DNA of 64,000 nt from Mercenaria mercenaria (GCF_021730395.1 NC_069364.1:81213501-81277500), one strand, 5' to 3'; shown: positions 35,963 through 47,955, counted from the stretch's first letter. The notes: generated by a model from the sequence alone, not told the origin. A program made the numbers and translations.

Positions 35963-36173
35963 TGGCAGAAATCAGCCACCTTAGATAACAGCCTACGTCA
36001 ACTAACATTTACTTCTAAATGATGCGAAAAATGCGAACCATTAACACACAAAAATAAATATGGGACCCTCACAGCATTTAATTAGCAAAATACCAGATAA
36101 ATTCAACACGAAAATTTACATTAATCACGCAAATTTACACTAAAAAGTCTTCTAACGCAACACATCATTCAAC

Positions 36174-36260
36174 TGTTGGCGGCAAGTGATTCTGCCTTTG
36201 CGACAAGTGCAGACGAAGATCAGACTGCAAGGACTACACCATCCGCTATTAGCAGTGTAA
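36174..36260 (+). mobile_element. TTAA MITE fragment
   Basis: GTTGGCGGCAAGTGATTCTG, CCTTTGCGACAAGTGCAGAC and CAGACTGCA match the first third of the MITE at 14523. The rest is lost or rearranged. Confidence 0.7.
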
Positions 36261-36489
36261 AGTTAAATATTTGCCCACTGAAAGCATGCGTTATGATGCG
36301 ATGTTAGAATGTTTACTATTCCAAGTCGTTGCTAGCGTCATGGTGTTCATAATTTGTTTTTGAGATATATTAGCTTAAAAGAATACAACCTTAGATCAAA
36401 CAAGGTTAGCTTTTTGTGAAAGCTAATTGGTGGACCGTTTTTTATATGACATATAAAATACTGGTATGCCATCAAGCAGTTATACAAAA

Positions 36490-36535
36490 TGGAAACAACT
36501 GCGGGAGGTCGTGGGTTCGATCCTTGGCCACGTCA
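36490..36535 (+). other. tRNA B-box-like segment (SINE scrap?)
   Basis: GTGGGTTCGATCCTTGGCC contains a good Pol III B box (GGTTCGATCC). No A box or cloverleaf can be drawn around it, so it is not a tRNA gene. Confidence 0.35.
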
Positions 36536-37928
36536 TATCAAAGACAGTGCAGCATTTTTCTGACAATATGAAGTAATCATTGTTTGAAATGGCTTTTATA
36601 GTTTACTTTGTATGTCTAATATTCTAGTCAGGTTTACTAAATACTCTTCCATAGCCATTATACATATAAGCAATAATTATGTGTTGTATCAGAATGATAT
36701 CTAGTGCACTTACTAGCATAATCTTTAGATAGATTTATTCGTGAATATATATGTCATGAATACAAATATTACAAATATCACATTATGAGCAAACATCATT
36801 ACAAACAAACATTCATTTATATCAGAAATACCGATATGTTATATCTCAAACTGATTTAAAAGAAAATTAAACTAACCCTTTATTTTGAAAAGGAACTTCA
36901 GTTTAATTTCTATTATGTTCTGTTCTGTTCTGTTCTTATTTCCAGTGGGGTACTTGTGAAAAATTATCAAGGCAAACTTTGGTCCAAGAAAGACAACTCA
37001 TACTAGCGTGAATGATAATCTTAACAAGTGTTACATTTTTCATTTTCCTTCTCATCAAGTATTTGACCTGTCAAAACATGTTCCCGGCTTGCATAATATT
37101 CTGTTCACGTCTAAATAAGATTAAAATGAAAGCCTGAAACATGTTTTGACCATTCAAATAAATAGTGAAATAAAGATGTGTACAGCAATACCAACACAAT
37201 TTGGAGAGAATTTTGTTTGCTAAAAGAGGTCAGGACATCAGGAGATAAATGACCAATAAGCACAAAGGGAAAGCAAGTAATCCCTTAAAAGGTAACACAC
37301 TAATCCTGTTTATAAAGAGCTTAACAGCTTGATACAGTGACCGATAGAGAGATATTGTCTGCGATCATTTTTCGGTGTTTTTCTATTTATTTAGACTATT
37401 TCGCGCACCTTCTCAAGTTTGAATTGTGTTTAAGTTCTATTTACCTTTTGTTTACGGGTGTTATTTTGAATTTAGAAATTCGATTATATGCGAGACTTAT
37501 TTTTTGAAAATCGAAGAAACTGTTATAGAGTAACTACGTTACCGTGATAATTAAGTCGACATATATGCCTATGATTATGAATTTTATTATTACCTGTAAA
37601 GGTAATTAGGATCACACCATTAAGATATGTAAAAAATGTATCGTGTCACATGCACAGGCGCTACAATAAACGTTATTTTACGCAACATGTATTTTAATGT
37701 CATACTGGCAATTTGAGTGTAGGAGTTAGGCAAGTCAGTAGTGATCTTGAAACAATTTTCAAAGCACCTCTTTTTGTCTTAACCTTGTAAGAAGGTTAAA
37801 ACATGACTAATATTCAACTTTGATTCAACGTCAGGTAGCGAACAAAAAGCAAGAGAGCATCTCCTATGGCTGCTGAAGGTTGAAATAAGGTTGATCAACG
37901 TCTCGACCAAGTTTCAATGTTGATTTAT
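36536..37928. other. no gene seen
   Basis: AT-rich intergenic DNA; only simple runs (GTTCTGTTCT near 36919-36938). Confidence 0.4.
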
Positions 37929-38508
37929 GTGCATGAACTTAGCCAAAGCAGCCAGAGTAGCCAGAGTTTCTAGGATTTTAGCATGTTAGAATTTCATTTG
38001 CTCTTGTTACTCTTGCTGGCAATAGTAGCCAGAACATATTTTAATCCTAGAAACTCTGGCTACTCTGGTCAGCCAGAGTAACTAGAGCAAATGAAATCCT
38101 GGTTAGTCTGGCTAAACAGAGTAGCCAGAACATGTTAAAATCCTAGAAACTCTGGCTACTCTGGCCAGCCAAAGTAACTAGAGCAAATGAAATCCTAACA
38201 TGTTAAAATCCTAGAAATTCTGGCAACTCTGGCAAGCCAGAGTATCCAGAGCAAATAAAGTCCTGGTTACTGTGGCTACTCTGGCTGACCAGAGAAGCCA
38301 AAACATGTTAAAATCCTAGAAACTGTAGCTACTCTGGCCAGCCAGAGTAACCAAAGAAAATGAATCCTGTTTACTCTGGCTACTCTGGCTGACCAGAGAA
38401 GCCAGAACATGTTAAAATCCTAGAAACTCTGGCTACTCTGGCCAGCTAGAGTAATCAGAGTTCAGGCTACTCTGGCTACACTGCCTGCTCTGGCTAAGTT
38501 CATGCACA
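37929..38508. mobile_element. 580-bp foldback-type element built of CTCTGGCTACTCTGGC hairpins
   Basis: The ends are inverted: TGTGCATGAACTTAGCC (37929-37945) and GGCTAAGTTCATGCACA (38492-38508), continuing inward with further match. The body is a tandem array of ~125-bp units, each holding a CTCTGGCTACTCTGGC / GCCAGAGTAGCCAGAG-type palindrome, AGCAAATGAAATCCT and AACATGTTAAAATCCTAG. GTTGATT directly or almost directly flanks both ends and may be a decayed target duplication. The plan equals that of 33999-35980, with unrelated sequence. Confidence 0.72.
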
Positions 38509-38944
38509 TCGTTGATTCTTGATTCAACGTTGTGCCTGCTGGGAATATATTGAAGTTTATTTCTGTAGTTCCAGTTTTAATCTAATCAGATTGGTTCAGT
38601 CTGTTTTTTTTTCCTTCGTCAGATCACGTAATAAAATTAAGTCTTCTTAAATACGGAAAATGTATCGTCAAACAACATTCTGCATATTTTGTAATTCACC
38701 GAAATGATATAAAAAATATAGAAAGTCTAATAGAGAGATAGTAAAACATAATTATAAACAAGTTAACGGCCAAGGATTCTGTAGTCGCAAAAATGAAATT
38801 AATTTCACGCTGGTTTTAGCTTGCAATTGTACTCCTCTCGTAATGTCGTCCCGTCAAGACGGAATAAAGTAATGTGATAGAAAGGAAGACAATACTATTA
38901 ATATACGAAACATAATTAGGGTTTCTGAGTAAAAAATACATTCA
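38509..38944. other. no gene seen
   Basis: AT-rich spacer. Confidence 0.4.
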
Positions 38945-39180
38945 TTTGATATTGCCCCTCACCGATGTGGGTTTAAGCCTCAACCGTGGCGTTGAATTCT
39001 TCAAGTGAGGAAGCCATCCAGCTAGCTTACGGAATGTCGGTGGCTTTACATAATTGCCGTCCTTTGAAGAAATAATGCACGGAGGGGCACATGGGGCCTT
39101 CCTACACCATCAAAGCTGAAAACTTGCCTTATGACATATAATTGTTTCGGTGTGACGTTAAACCTAACAAAACAAAACAA
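38945..39180 (+). mobile_element. tRNA-derived SINE, 5'-truncated
   Basis: It begins inside the tRNA-like head (TTGCCCCTCACCGATGTGG, B box GGGTTTAAGCC). It continues through the conserved body (GGAAGCCATCCAGCTAGCTT, AATAATGCACGGAGGGGCAC) to the end GTTTCGGTGTGACGTTAAAC and an (AAAC)n-type tail. Same family as 60203-60458 and 61247-61520. It may belong to a molluscan SINE superfamily such as RUDI; not verified. Confidence 0.82.
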
Positions 39181-39559
39181 CACAGTTTCAGGTACCAGAG
39201 GACACGTCGGCAGTCAGCAAACCAGCAAGCCAGCATGATAACTTTCTCAATGAATGGTTGAATTCTGCATCCCACGCCCCTAGGGAACAAGCAAACGTAA
39301 TTATATATCCACCAACCTTTCTTTTCTTTCTTTTTACACTTTATTACTCCTACCTAAATCTCCGCAGATTTTCGAATACGGTCAGAAAATTGTAAAACTG
39401 AGGGTGGATATAGGCATCAGTACCCAATAAAGTAATCAATTTTCTTGATTTTGTCTACAGATTCTTAACACTTACTTCATGCATTTTGGTATGCAGCAAA
39501 TTTCTTTTTATTTCTTTTTTGTTTACTTTTCGCTGACGATTGATAAAGAACATTGTGTC

Positions 39560-39722
39560 TAAAATCATTCGTCCTCCACCATTGATTCATGTGGGGAAGT
39601 TGGGGGTTACTTTCGGAGAACAGGTTTGTACTTGTACAGAATCCAGGAACACTGGTTAGGTTAACTGCCCGCCGTTGCATAACTGAAATAGCGTTGAAAA
39701 ACGGCGTTAAACAAAAACAGAA
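39560..39722 (+). mobile_element. second SINE-like family, 3' part
   Basis: CACCATTGATTCATGTGGGG, GGAGAACAGGTTTGTACTTG, ATCCAGGAACACTGGTTAGG and the end GTTGAAAAACGGCGTTAAAC. The closing NGGCGTTAAAC plus A-rich tail parallels the first SINE family's GACGTTAAAC. Confidence 0.6.
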
Positions 39723-42700
39723 TCAACTTTTCGCTTATTTTACTGTGATAAAGATTGTAATATAAATTTGAGGAAACAGGTCTAAAAACTTTTAAAATCT
39801 GATTCATTTTCCAATAAAAGGACGAAATAAAACTCAGTATGCCCAGTACTTCTTACTATTTTCCTTACTTATATATGAATAAGAGAAAAACTGATTTAGA
39901 TATTCTAAGGCGGTTCATTGAATACAGGAAAAGTCGTGCTATCTCAGATATTTCACAGCAGTGATCAAGGAATATCACTTGTAATAAAGATACGGGTCCC
40001 ATTTCAAACTTTTTACCTAGTAAACACAGTATGTTTAAAAGTAATTCTTTAGTCACGCCTGGTAAACTACAGAGCTACCTCTTTAAGAGATAGATGGTAA
40101 ACTGCTCTGTCGCAACTTCCGAGGTAGTGCACGTCGCGATAAAAGAACATCAACAAAGGTGAGTGTCATCATATTTTTTGCATTTGTACAAGCAGTGTAT
40201 CGAATATCAAAAAGTCGGGGAATGGTAGGCGATGTAGATATGATTTAACTTTACAGAGAACTTTAAGTTTGCTAATTCATTCTTAATTTGTGGTCGTGGT
40301 GATGTTTACCAACAAGCTGATTTAGCAGTAAATTTGGTCATTTCGTCAGTGAGGTCTTACAAATTCTTCATACAATTTTTTTCATTGTAAAAATAATTTA
40401 ATTGAAGATTGTTATCACGTGTGTGCAGTTGATATACATTTTGGAAGGGGTTCTCACATACAGGTCAAAAAACAGCATTTTCATAATGCTCTGCTCTGTT
40501 ATCTATTACTTTGATGTAATTCATTTTGTATCAGATAACATGTTAATATGCACGAGTTTCAAATCTTTTCATAAGTTTGTAACCAATGTCATATCTTTAC
40601 AATATCATGTATGTTTATATTTTATTATGTATGTTTTATGTGGCGTTCTCTATGCTTTGTCACGATGTTTTTATGTCTGGCTTTATGTTATTTAACATGT
40701 AGCTTTTTTCATACCGTTTGTCACCCGATACGTAGGTTTACAAAATTCACCAAATAATATATCCAAGTCGTCTGCAAGAAGGTGTTTTGAGACTTTTTTT
40801 TAAAAAATTGTTTTGCTTATTAGCAATGTTATAACAGTATTAATACTCACATTATACATGCAATTTATCGGTTTATGCTACTCGCCCATAGTTTTGGTGA
40901 ATTTTTTCAATCTGATCATTTCCACAAAGGGTCGTATAGAATGTATTGAAAATGATAACGTAGGCGGATGTTTTGAAAATGGAACTAAAAATTACTTATT
41001 GGTAAACATGTAAGCAGAATGTAGGCTATTTTTTCTGCATTATTTCAAAAGCGTTACAACGGTTTACTACTTTTTGCACAATATTTTTGGTTACTTATAT
41101 TCTTTTGATGAATATCTTGCAAATATCTTATTTCAATAAGTTTGTAACACTAGTCACTTTCAGAGTACTCACTTTTTACGGAAGTTTAAGAGAAATTACT
41201 TTTCGCCTAAATGGGCGTTTAAACGTGACGCTATTAAGCTTTCAAGCGAACAAAAATATAGCGAAGATCCTGAAACGTATATGATATTTCGCAGGAAAGG
41301 TTAAGTCTATATACATACCGCTTCAAATGGTATCACAACAGGTAGGTTCTAGTTTCTCTTTTCAAAAAGAGCTGTGTGCAGGGTATTAAAGACTTACTAC
41401 TATAAATCCGTATTAGCTAAGTACAATTTTTGACAACAAAGAAAGTGACGGCAGACGACTTTCAGCTTTTCCCGGAAGTAAAGAAAATGAAAGTAAACAG
41501 GCTAAACTTGAAAGCAAAAGTCGCATTTGCATTGGTCTATTGTCAAAGGTCACGCTTAGGAGTCTCCCCGTCTAAATATACGCGCGTGGACTTCTTTTTG
41601 TTTTTGCTAATGGGGAGTCAATTTTCAGCAGTTTCTAAAGATCTGAAAATACTTGGGCTTAAGCACAACATGTCAGCTGTTCATATACAAAAAAATATTC
41701 GAAACAAATTCACAGGGGTCCGAACGGAGCAAGGGTATATAGAGATTTTTGGAACTTCGTCTAATCGTTTTAAAAGGTCCTTTTTGATGTTGTCTAAAAG
41801 TGACAGCATATGCCTCGGATGTTAGATATTTCAGTATTTGAGAGCTGTATACATAGACATTACAGAAATATTTTCGAAATGAATTTCGTATAATAAATGT
41901 TGACTCTACGGAAGCGTGAAAGGGTCATCAGACGCTAATACGTTTTATTACGTTACAGGCGCGGAAAGGATATATAATATTTTCACCTGCCTTTTCTCAA
42001 AAATAACATGATAAACGGTAGCAAGTATTGTAATACGAAATATCGCATTGAATGGCATGATACAAAGGCACGCGTAAAGCCGGGGTTTATATACGTTTAA
42101 TATAAAATCGGCCATAGTTGTGAGTATTAAATGAATTTTCTTTGTCCATATTACGTATAAAATTGCACTATTCTGTACCGTTTACATTTGAGTCTGGAAA
42201 GGATCTACACGAACGAATATTCTCTTATAATCCAATTTTATGAAGCCGACTTTCATTCTCGATAATTTTCTAATATGTTGAAACATGAAATGATGTAAAT
42301 TTTTTAGACGACATTTCAAATTTGCAAATCTTCAACATAATCTCTAGTACAAGGGGTAGAAATAAAAGATATGGAATTTGATTAATTAAAAACTAAGTGT
42401 TATTTTCAATTTTGCATTTATAAGCAGCCTAACACAGTGTTCACATGTAAGTTTAAACCAACCGCAATGTTAGCTAAGCTCCTATGCTATCATTAAAACC
42501 TTTGTACTTATGTTTTCTTTTTTCAAAATGAAACCCAACACCTACGTTTAATGGGAGAACGATCCGATTGAGTAAACAAACTGGAATGCGGTCATTTTTC
42601 TTTTGACAAACTCAAACAGGTTTTAACTCGTTCTTTATCTTACCAGGAAGAGGACAGGTCACAAACTATTGAGAACTTGTAAATTTATGTTTCGTTTTTC

Positions 42701-43201
42701 AGTCCTTGCTGTGATTGATTATCATATTTAGACACCTCTATCTCTGTTTCTATCGATGGATCAGATTCTTGGTTTTCTGTCATAACGCTAGATAACTGTA
42801 ATCTATAATTGGAATACCTTATTAAATAAAACATAACATATTTCTATAGAAAGCATTATCAGCTTTTAAATTAGCTTATAGTTTATAATTGCATAAACGT
42901 AAGTAAAAATGATGCATTGCTGTGCTTCTCGTGGAAATTGAGATTTATTCCTTTGTTTTGAGATTTTCTTTTCTTTTACAATTTAGAATTATTTATGAAA
43001 ACGGAAACATCTCGAATAATTAATACTGACGGGTATAGACAGTACACCAAATACACTTGGTCTGGCCTTAAGACCATTTTGAATATTTTCAGAAAATCGC
43101 TATTTGGATCAATAAATCGTTGCCAAACGACCAACGTCCTCAGGCTTAAACTGAATTTTCTTTAAAAGCGTAATAGAATTAAGGGCGGATATTACTGCAA
43201 C
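39723..43201. other. no supported gene; one unexplained frame at 41487-41825
   Basis: AT-rich. The only notable frame runs from an ATG at 41487 (112 codons; open back to 41430) to a stop ending at 41825. It encodes a basic protein (MKVNRLNLKAKVAF) with no recognised motif, splice context or poly(A) signal, so it is more likely chance than a gene. The rest holds nothing identifiable, apart from being upstream of the gene that starts at 43202. Confidence 0.3.
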
Positions 43202-44285
43202 ATGGATGCAATAATTCAAACAATATGCCTTTGCATATTCGTAATTTCATTAATCATTTCGGGTGAGTAATTTTATTTTATTTTACACCTGGCTTACATC
43301 TATACACATTTAATATTATATCTAAATTATTATTGTTTGTACTGCCGACAACTGCATTTTGCTGTTAATGTAACATTACTTCGTAAGTGAGGCTAGCCTA
43401 TTACGCCAAACAAAAAAATATTATAGAATGGAAAAAACAGAATTACGTTAAAGCACCTTTTTATATGCCATATTAATATTTTGCATGACGAAAACATAAC
43501 ACGTTTCTCTTTGCGCTTCCCTCTGTTGAAAGAGGTACACCTTCGAATCAGCGTCAGGATCTCAAAAATAAATAAATAAATAAGTTTTGAAAAGGGTACA
43601 CCTTCGAATTATCGCCAGAATCTCAAAAATAAATAAATAAATAAATAAATAACTAGACGTGTAAAACAACACACACGTTTTTTCATAGCTTTGGGTATTG
43701 TCTAATCACCCCTTAGATATAGTGCCTGTATTCTAATTTTGTCTTTTGGCAGTTTCTGTGATATACATGCTCTATAACCTCAGATCCGCTCTATAAATTC
43801 TAGTTTGTCTAGTTCTGCCCATTGTTTTCTTGTTTAGCACAAGCCCATTATTTTAACTGGGGACCACACGCCGCTTCTCATGGCATTGCATAAATTATGT
43901 CGGTATGACTTAAACCAAACAAATCAAACAAACACATTATGTTTGATTTGATAATGCATTTTATATGTTAACTATATCTCTTTTGCAGATGTACATGCAG
44001 TGGACTATTGCAATGCCTTTTACTACTGTGAAGACGGATACTATTGTTGTGACAATGATACCCGATGTTGGTAAATAGTTTAGATTTGAAAAACCTTTAG
44101 ATTTTAAACTTGATTCCTAATATCGATAGACAGGAAAGAGCCGCTATTAGCAAATTTTATAATGTTATATTGATCGGTCAGTACCAAAGCATAATTTGTA
44201 TATACTATTTGGATTTTTATGCTCCCGCCATTAGAAATGGGGTTTGAGAATACAGTGTTACCTTTATCCGTGTGCGTGCGTGTGT

Positions 44286-44332
<47 letters not shown>

Positions 44333-46885
44333 CGTGCGTGTGCGTGCGTGTGTATATGTGTGCGTGTGCGTGCGTTTGCATGTGTGTATATGTTCGCGCG
44401 CCTGTGAGTCCGTGCGTGCCGGCCCCATAACTCTGTAAATATTTTGAGATAACTTGGCACAAAATGTCGCGACGACGTGTCACGTGCAACATCAAGACTC
44501 CTTGTTCAAAGTTCAAGGTCACACTTAAAGGTCAAATATTACGGTTTTTCCTCTATTACATGTTATGCATGTTGGGGTATTCAAATACCTTGGCACAAAT
44601 ATTCATCATATTCAACGTTTAAGACCAATAACCTACCTTAAAGGTGAAGGTCAAACTAAGAAGTCAAAGCTTTTAGATCATTTTTTCTTGTCAACACTGT
44701 AACTTTTTCATGCAGGCATTGGCATTCAAACATTCGCCATAACAAGAGGATGTTCCAAACTTAAAGGTCGAGGTCACATTCAGATCTATGGTCAAAGATT
44801 TTAGATATCTTTTCTTGTCCGCTATATAATGCATGCATGAATATTCAAATAGCTTGGAACAAAAATACACCATAACAATACAACATGTCCCGTTTAAAAA
44901 ACATACTCCAACCTGAAAGGTTAAAGCAAAACTTAAAAGTGCATTGAAAAAACCAACATTATTTTCGTGTTTGGTCTGTAATTTCTGCATGAATGGATGG
45001 ATAGTCAAGTAACTAGTCACAAACGCTCAACATAACTAGACACTGTGTAGTGCACAGGACCTATCCGTGTACCCCAAACTAAACAATAAGTGTCACCCTT
45101 ATTAGAGGTCAAACATTTGACGTCTTTAACTTTGGTCTGCATAGATTATTATTCATAGAATTTGGCACAAACATTCACCATTATAAGATGAGAAGTTGAG
45201 TGTTCAAGATTTAGACCCCAAAGGTAAACTAAAGATACAAGTGGCCAATATGTACGGTCATATTTCTACTCCATCTTCAGTATATACATCTCATACCGAA
45301 AACATAAATGCCCTATAGACATGTTTCTCATCTTCAACTAAATCAGTTTTTAGAAGTATCAAAATATTTTTGTACACTGTAAAATTTCATGATACCTTAA
45401 CCACGTTGATACAAAATCTCTTTCACATGAGGACAGCGATAGAAATACATGTATTTGTTTTTTGCAAAATCTGCTTTTTGGCAAATTTTCTTCCGTACCT
45501 CGCATTGATTTGCTCTCAATCAAAAGCTTAATTGGTATCAATTATTTCATAGCTAAATCAGATTCTTGAGATCTTATAAGCAAACGCTGTTACTTGTTCA
45601 GTTCGGTTCGTAAGACCTTAACGTAGATCATAATGACCAACAACCCACAATGGTCTCTATATTTCTTTCTTTTATATTTTAGCTCTAACTCACTTTTGAC
45701 GATTGGCGCAATCGTTGGTATAGTGATAGGATGTCTCGTTTTCATCATCGGCTGCTGTGTTGCTGTAATATGTTGTGTTAAAAAGCAAGGCCACAGACCT
45801 GGTCAGATCGTCCAGCCAGCACAACAACCTGGTATTTGAACATTTTTCACTCTTATTTGCCCAGTAGAACAATAGATTGCAAACACTCTGTGCATATATA
45901 ACAGGTTCAGACTTCAAAGGTAAAAGTCTGATTTGCTGCGTTATGTTACAAAGCATAGTCACTGACCTTGACAAACATCACAACAACTTTGTGTTTCAAC
46001 TAGTCTTAGGCTATTCATCTGTCAAGGGGAGACTTTCTATGGTAAAATATTAGATAAAAATATTTATTTGTAAAGAGAATTGTTACTGTTGGTATTATAT
46101 GTGTAGAGTAATAGAAGTCATATAATATGTAATAAGTCATTCTTAATTAGGATGACGAAGACACTTTTTTTTTGTTTTTTTTTTCCGCAAAGGTTTGGTA
46201 AACACACTTAAATGGAAAAGGTCAGATTGTGTAGAAAAACACCATTTGCATTTGATTTTTCTTGATTTACAAGATTTATCAGATTTATGCGTTTTATCAT
46301 AGTTTTAGTCATTCTAGTATATTTAAATAAGTAGATCATGTGTAATGAAGCGCATAGGAAAAATCAGAGTTTATGTTCTAATTTCGTTAAGAATTTGTCT
46401 AATTATATTTTTCTATCTCGTTCGCCTGACAAATCGAAAAACCTTATCTTAGGATTTTGTTGGAAAACGTTACGTAAAGATAAGAACGAGATTAAAATAT
46501 AAACTTAACGTATGTCATAGAAAATAATTGCGGGTATTATATATGTCGTGCAATGAGAAAAAAGAGACATCATCTTTAATATCACACGAGTACATGTATT
46601 AGTCTTACTATTTTGAGTGAACAGACGTTATTTAAATTGCTTCTAAAATTACCACACCCGAAGGAGTCAAACTGTTTGTAATGTTATTTTATAAAATTAG
46701 GTGTCGCGATAATCTCAACTGGACAGCCACAAGGTCAACCGGGATACGGTCAACCGATGTACGGACAACCTATATATGGACATCAACCATACGGTCAACA
46801 ACAACATGGTGTGCAGCAGCCACCAAGCAGTAACAAAGCAGAAACAAGCGACCCAGCATATCCACTTCCGCCGCCGAATTCGTAG
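43202..46885 (+). CDS. four-exon gene: six-cysteine single-pass membrane protein, CYYR1/Shisa-like (STMC6)
   Basis: The coding exons are 43202-43262, 43989-44070, 45683-45831 and 46701-46885. All junctions are GT-AG (donors GTGAGT, GTAAAT, GTATTT; acceptors TTTTGCAG, ATATTTTAG, AAAATTAG) and join in frame to give 158 residues. Residues 1-24 are a signal peptide ([13 protein letters not shown]...). The short ectodomain has exactly six Cys (28, 34, 40, 41, 47, 48; C-x5-C-x5-CC-x5-CC). Residues 52-80 are a hydrophobic, Gly/Cys-rich membrane helix ([15 protein letters not shown]), followed by KKQ. The cytosolic tail is Gln/Pro/Gly/Tyr-rich, with YGQP repeats and PAYPLPPP near the end. This layout matches the STMC6 class (Shisa, CYYR1, WBP1/VOPP1-like), considered adaptors that recruit WW-domain or trafficking partners at endosomal or plasma membranes. 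CYYR1 is the closest by eye, but no canonical PPxY is present. The large introns contain repeats. The 5' UTR exon or promoter was not identified. Confidence 0.9.
43534..43652 (+). repeat. 61-bp tandem duplication with (AAAT)n, intron 1
   Basis: GGTACACCTTCGAATCAGCG (43534) and GGTACACCTTCGAATTATCG (43595) head two copies, each ending in AAATAAATAAATAA. Confidence 0.8.
43830..43930 (+). repeat. possible SINE 3' tail in intron 1
   Basis: ATGTCGGTATGACTTAAACC followed by (AAAC/AAATC)n resembles the ends of the SINEs in this window; the body is not recognisable. Confidence 0.35.
44264..44402 (+). repeat. (GT)n-rich microsatellite, intron 2
   Basis: A pure (GT)n tract at ~44288-44328 is flanked by GTGCGTGC variants. 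The long Thr/His and Val/Cys frames across it are artefacts. Confidence 0.95.
44425..45250 (+). repeat. tandem-core repeat (~170-bp units), intron 2
   Basis: Recurring TAACTTGGCACAAA (44451), ATACCTTGGCACAAATATTC (44586), ATAGCTTGGAACAAAAATAC (44849) and AATTTGGCACAAACATTCAC (45160), with AAGGTCA-type segments between. Related to the 29096-30128 family. Confidence 0.65.
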
Positions 46886-47431
46886 TGCAAAAAGAAGTGT
46901 TTGAGTGCGAATTGTGATACGTTATGTTATGTACTTTTTACCATTATTTTTAAGCATTTGCATATAATCTTTTTCTTATTTAATATACAGATACAGTTCA
47001 ATATCAACATCATATAAACTGTTAATGAAATGATACGAAAAGTCTCGGTATCGTGTTTTTCCCTCACTTTGTCAGACAGAAGTGACTCTCTAGTGTGTCC
47101 TTTATCTGTAACACATCCTGATTAAACTGATAGTAAAATTTTGTTCTTCATAAAAGCCCAGTTATTTACTATTTGAAATCATTAAATACTCGTGTTTCCG
47201 CCAGTATTGCACACATGACTCTTATTACATACACTTGTAGTTTATAGGGTATTTTTAAATTTCTTCATCTTATCTGTACATTTTAATCTTGTTTAATCTA
47301 ATTCTATTTTGTTTGACATAACTACAGTAATGATTTCATTTACCATAAAACTAATGCAAAATTATAAGCATAATTAAAAACAACGCTTGAGAGTTTAAAC
47401 CGGTTAACTGGTTAATTGCGCGTAAACCCTC
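46886..47431 (+). other. 3' UTR and downstream of the six-cysteine membrane protein gene
   Basis: AT-rich and non-coding; no repeat recognised until the MITE at 47432. Confidence 0.5.
47121..47126 (+). terminator. possible poly(A) signal ATTAAA
   Basis: ATTAAA lies 236 bp after the stop codon at 46885. No canonical AATAAA is closer, so this is a candidate only. Confidence 0.3.
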
Positions 47432-47620
47432 AGTCCTTACCCTGCTAAATTTCTATAATAAACTTGTCCATCTTTCAATATAGACATTACCATTAACTGT
47501 TAAAAGGGATGCTTACCAAATATATTCTGATTGAATGGCGAACAGTGCAGATCATGATCAGACTGCACGGATCTAAACTAGTCGCAAAGGTAAAACCAAT
47601 CGTGTCCAGCATGGTAACGG
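47432..47620 (-). mobile_element. TTAA MITE copy, diverged
   Basis: Reading minus, it has GCGACTAGTTTAGATCCGTG, CAGTCTGATCATGATCTGCA and AGAAATTTAGCAGGGTAAGG, matching the MITE at 14523. TTAA remains next to the 47620 end. The ends are eroded. Confidence 0.7.
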
Positions 47621-47827
47621 TTAATACCACCGTATTCTAAACCCGTAGACGATTTTGGACTCGTGTTAATTAATCAATCTGAATATGAATAGACAGCAGT
47701 CTTTCATTGTTTGTTTTTCTTTCTTTTTTATTTATATTTTTTCATTTAATGCTACTTTGTATTTTCATTGATATATGTACATTAAGTTGTATGCAATGTA
47801 TATATTTTCTCTGTTTGTGCTTATGTT

Positions 47828-47955
47828 CAAATTTTCAATATTGGAGGAAAAATAAAGATCTATCTATTTATCTACCTGTCCCATCATGTCCCAAATTTTC
47901 AATATTGGAGGAAAAATAAAGATCTATCTATTTATCTACCTGTCCCATCATGCAG
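47828..47955 (+). repeat. 64-bp tandem duplication (LINE 3'-tail type)
   Basis: Two almost identical 64-bp copies starting at 47828 and 47892, each with CAATATTGGAGGAAAAATAA and AGATCTATCTATTTATCTAC. AATAAAGATCTATCTATCTA is a common LINE terminus, so this may be a doubled LINE tail. Confidence 0.8.

Larger units (their letters stand above)
33999..35980. mobile_element. 2-kb foldback-type element with long inverted arms
   Basis: The outer ends are GGTGGCTGATTTTTGCC (left) and GGCAGAAATCAGCCACC (right). Each arm is ~750 bp (33999-34745 and 35195-35980), inverted relative to the other, and has two parts. The outer part is a CpG-rich array of hairpin words (TTTGTCGAGTTTTCGTG, GGCGGGGCG). The inner part is unique sequence (34579-34745 against 35195-35347, marked by GGGGAGCGGCAACAGTTAA and its complement). 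The ~450-bp centre holds diverged ~105-bp repeats ending in GTGACCCC, ATGACTCC or CTGACC. TA lies one base outside each end (33996-33997 and 35982-35983), so a TA target is possible. Several long open frames run both ways through the arms, but they are by-products of a stop-poor repeat. Long inverted arms made of tandem repeats are the hallmark of foldback/Galileo-like elements. No transposase is present. Confidence 0.75.

Noticed and set aside
36490-36535. tRNA gene
   Set aside because: Only a B-box-like segment is present; no A box or cloverleaf can be formed.
41430-41825. Protein-coding gene of 112-131 codons
   Set aside because: No recognisable motif, no ATG at the 5' limit, and no splice or poly(A) context; kept only as a note.
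44104-44522. Thr/His-rich and Val/Cys-rich open frames
   Set aside because: Direct translation of the (GT)n microsatellite inside an intron.
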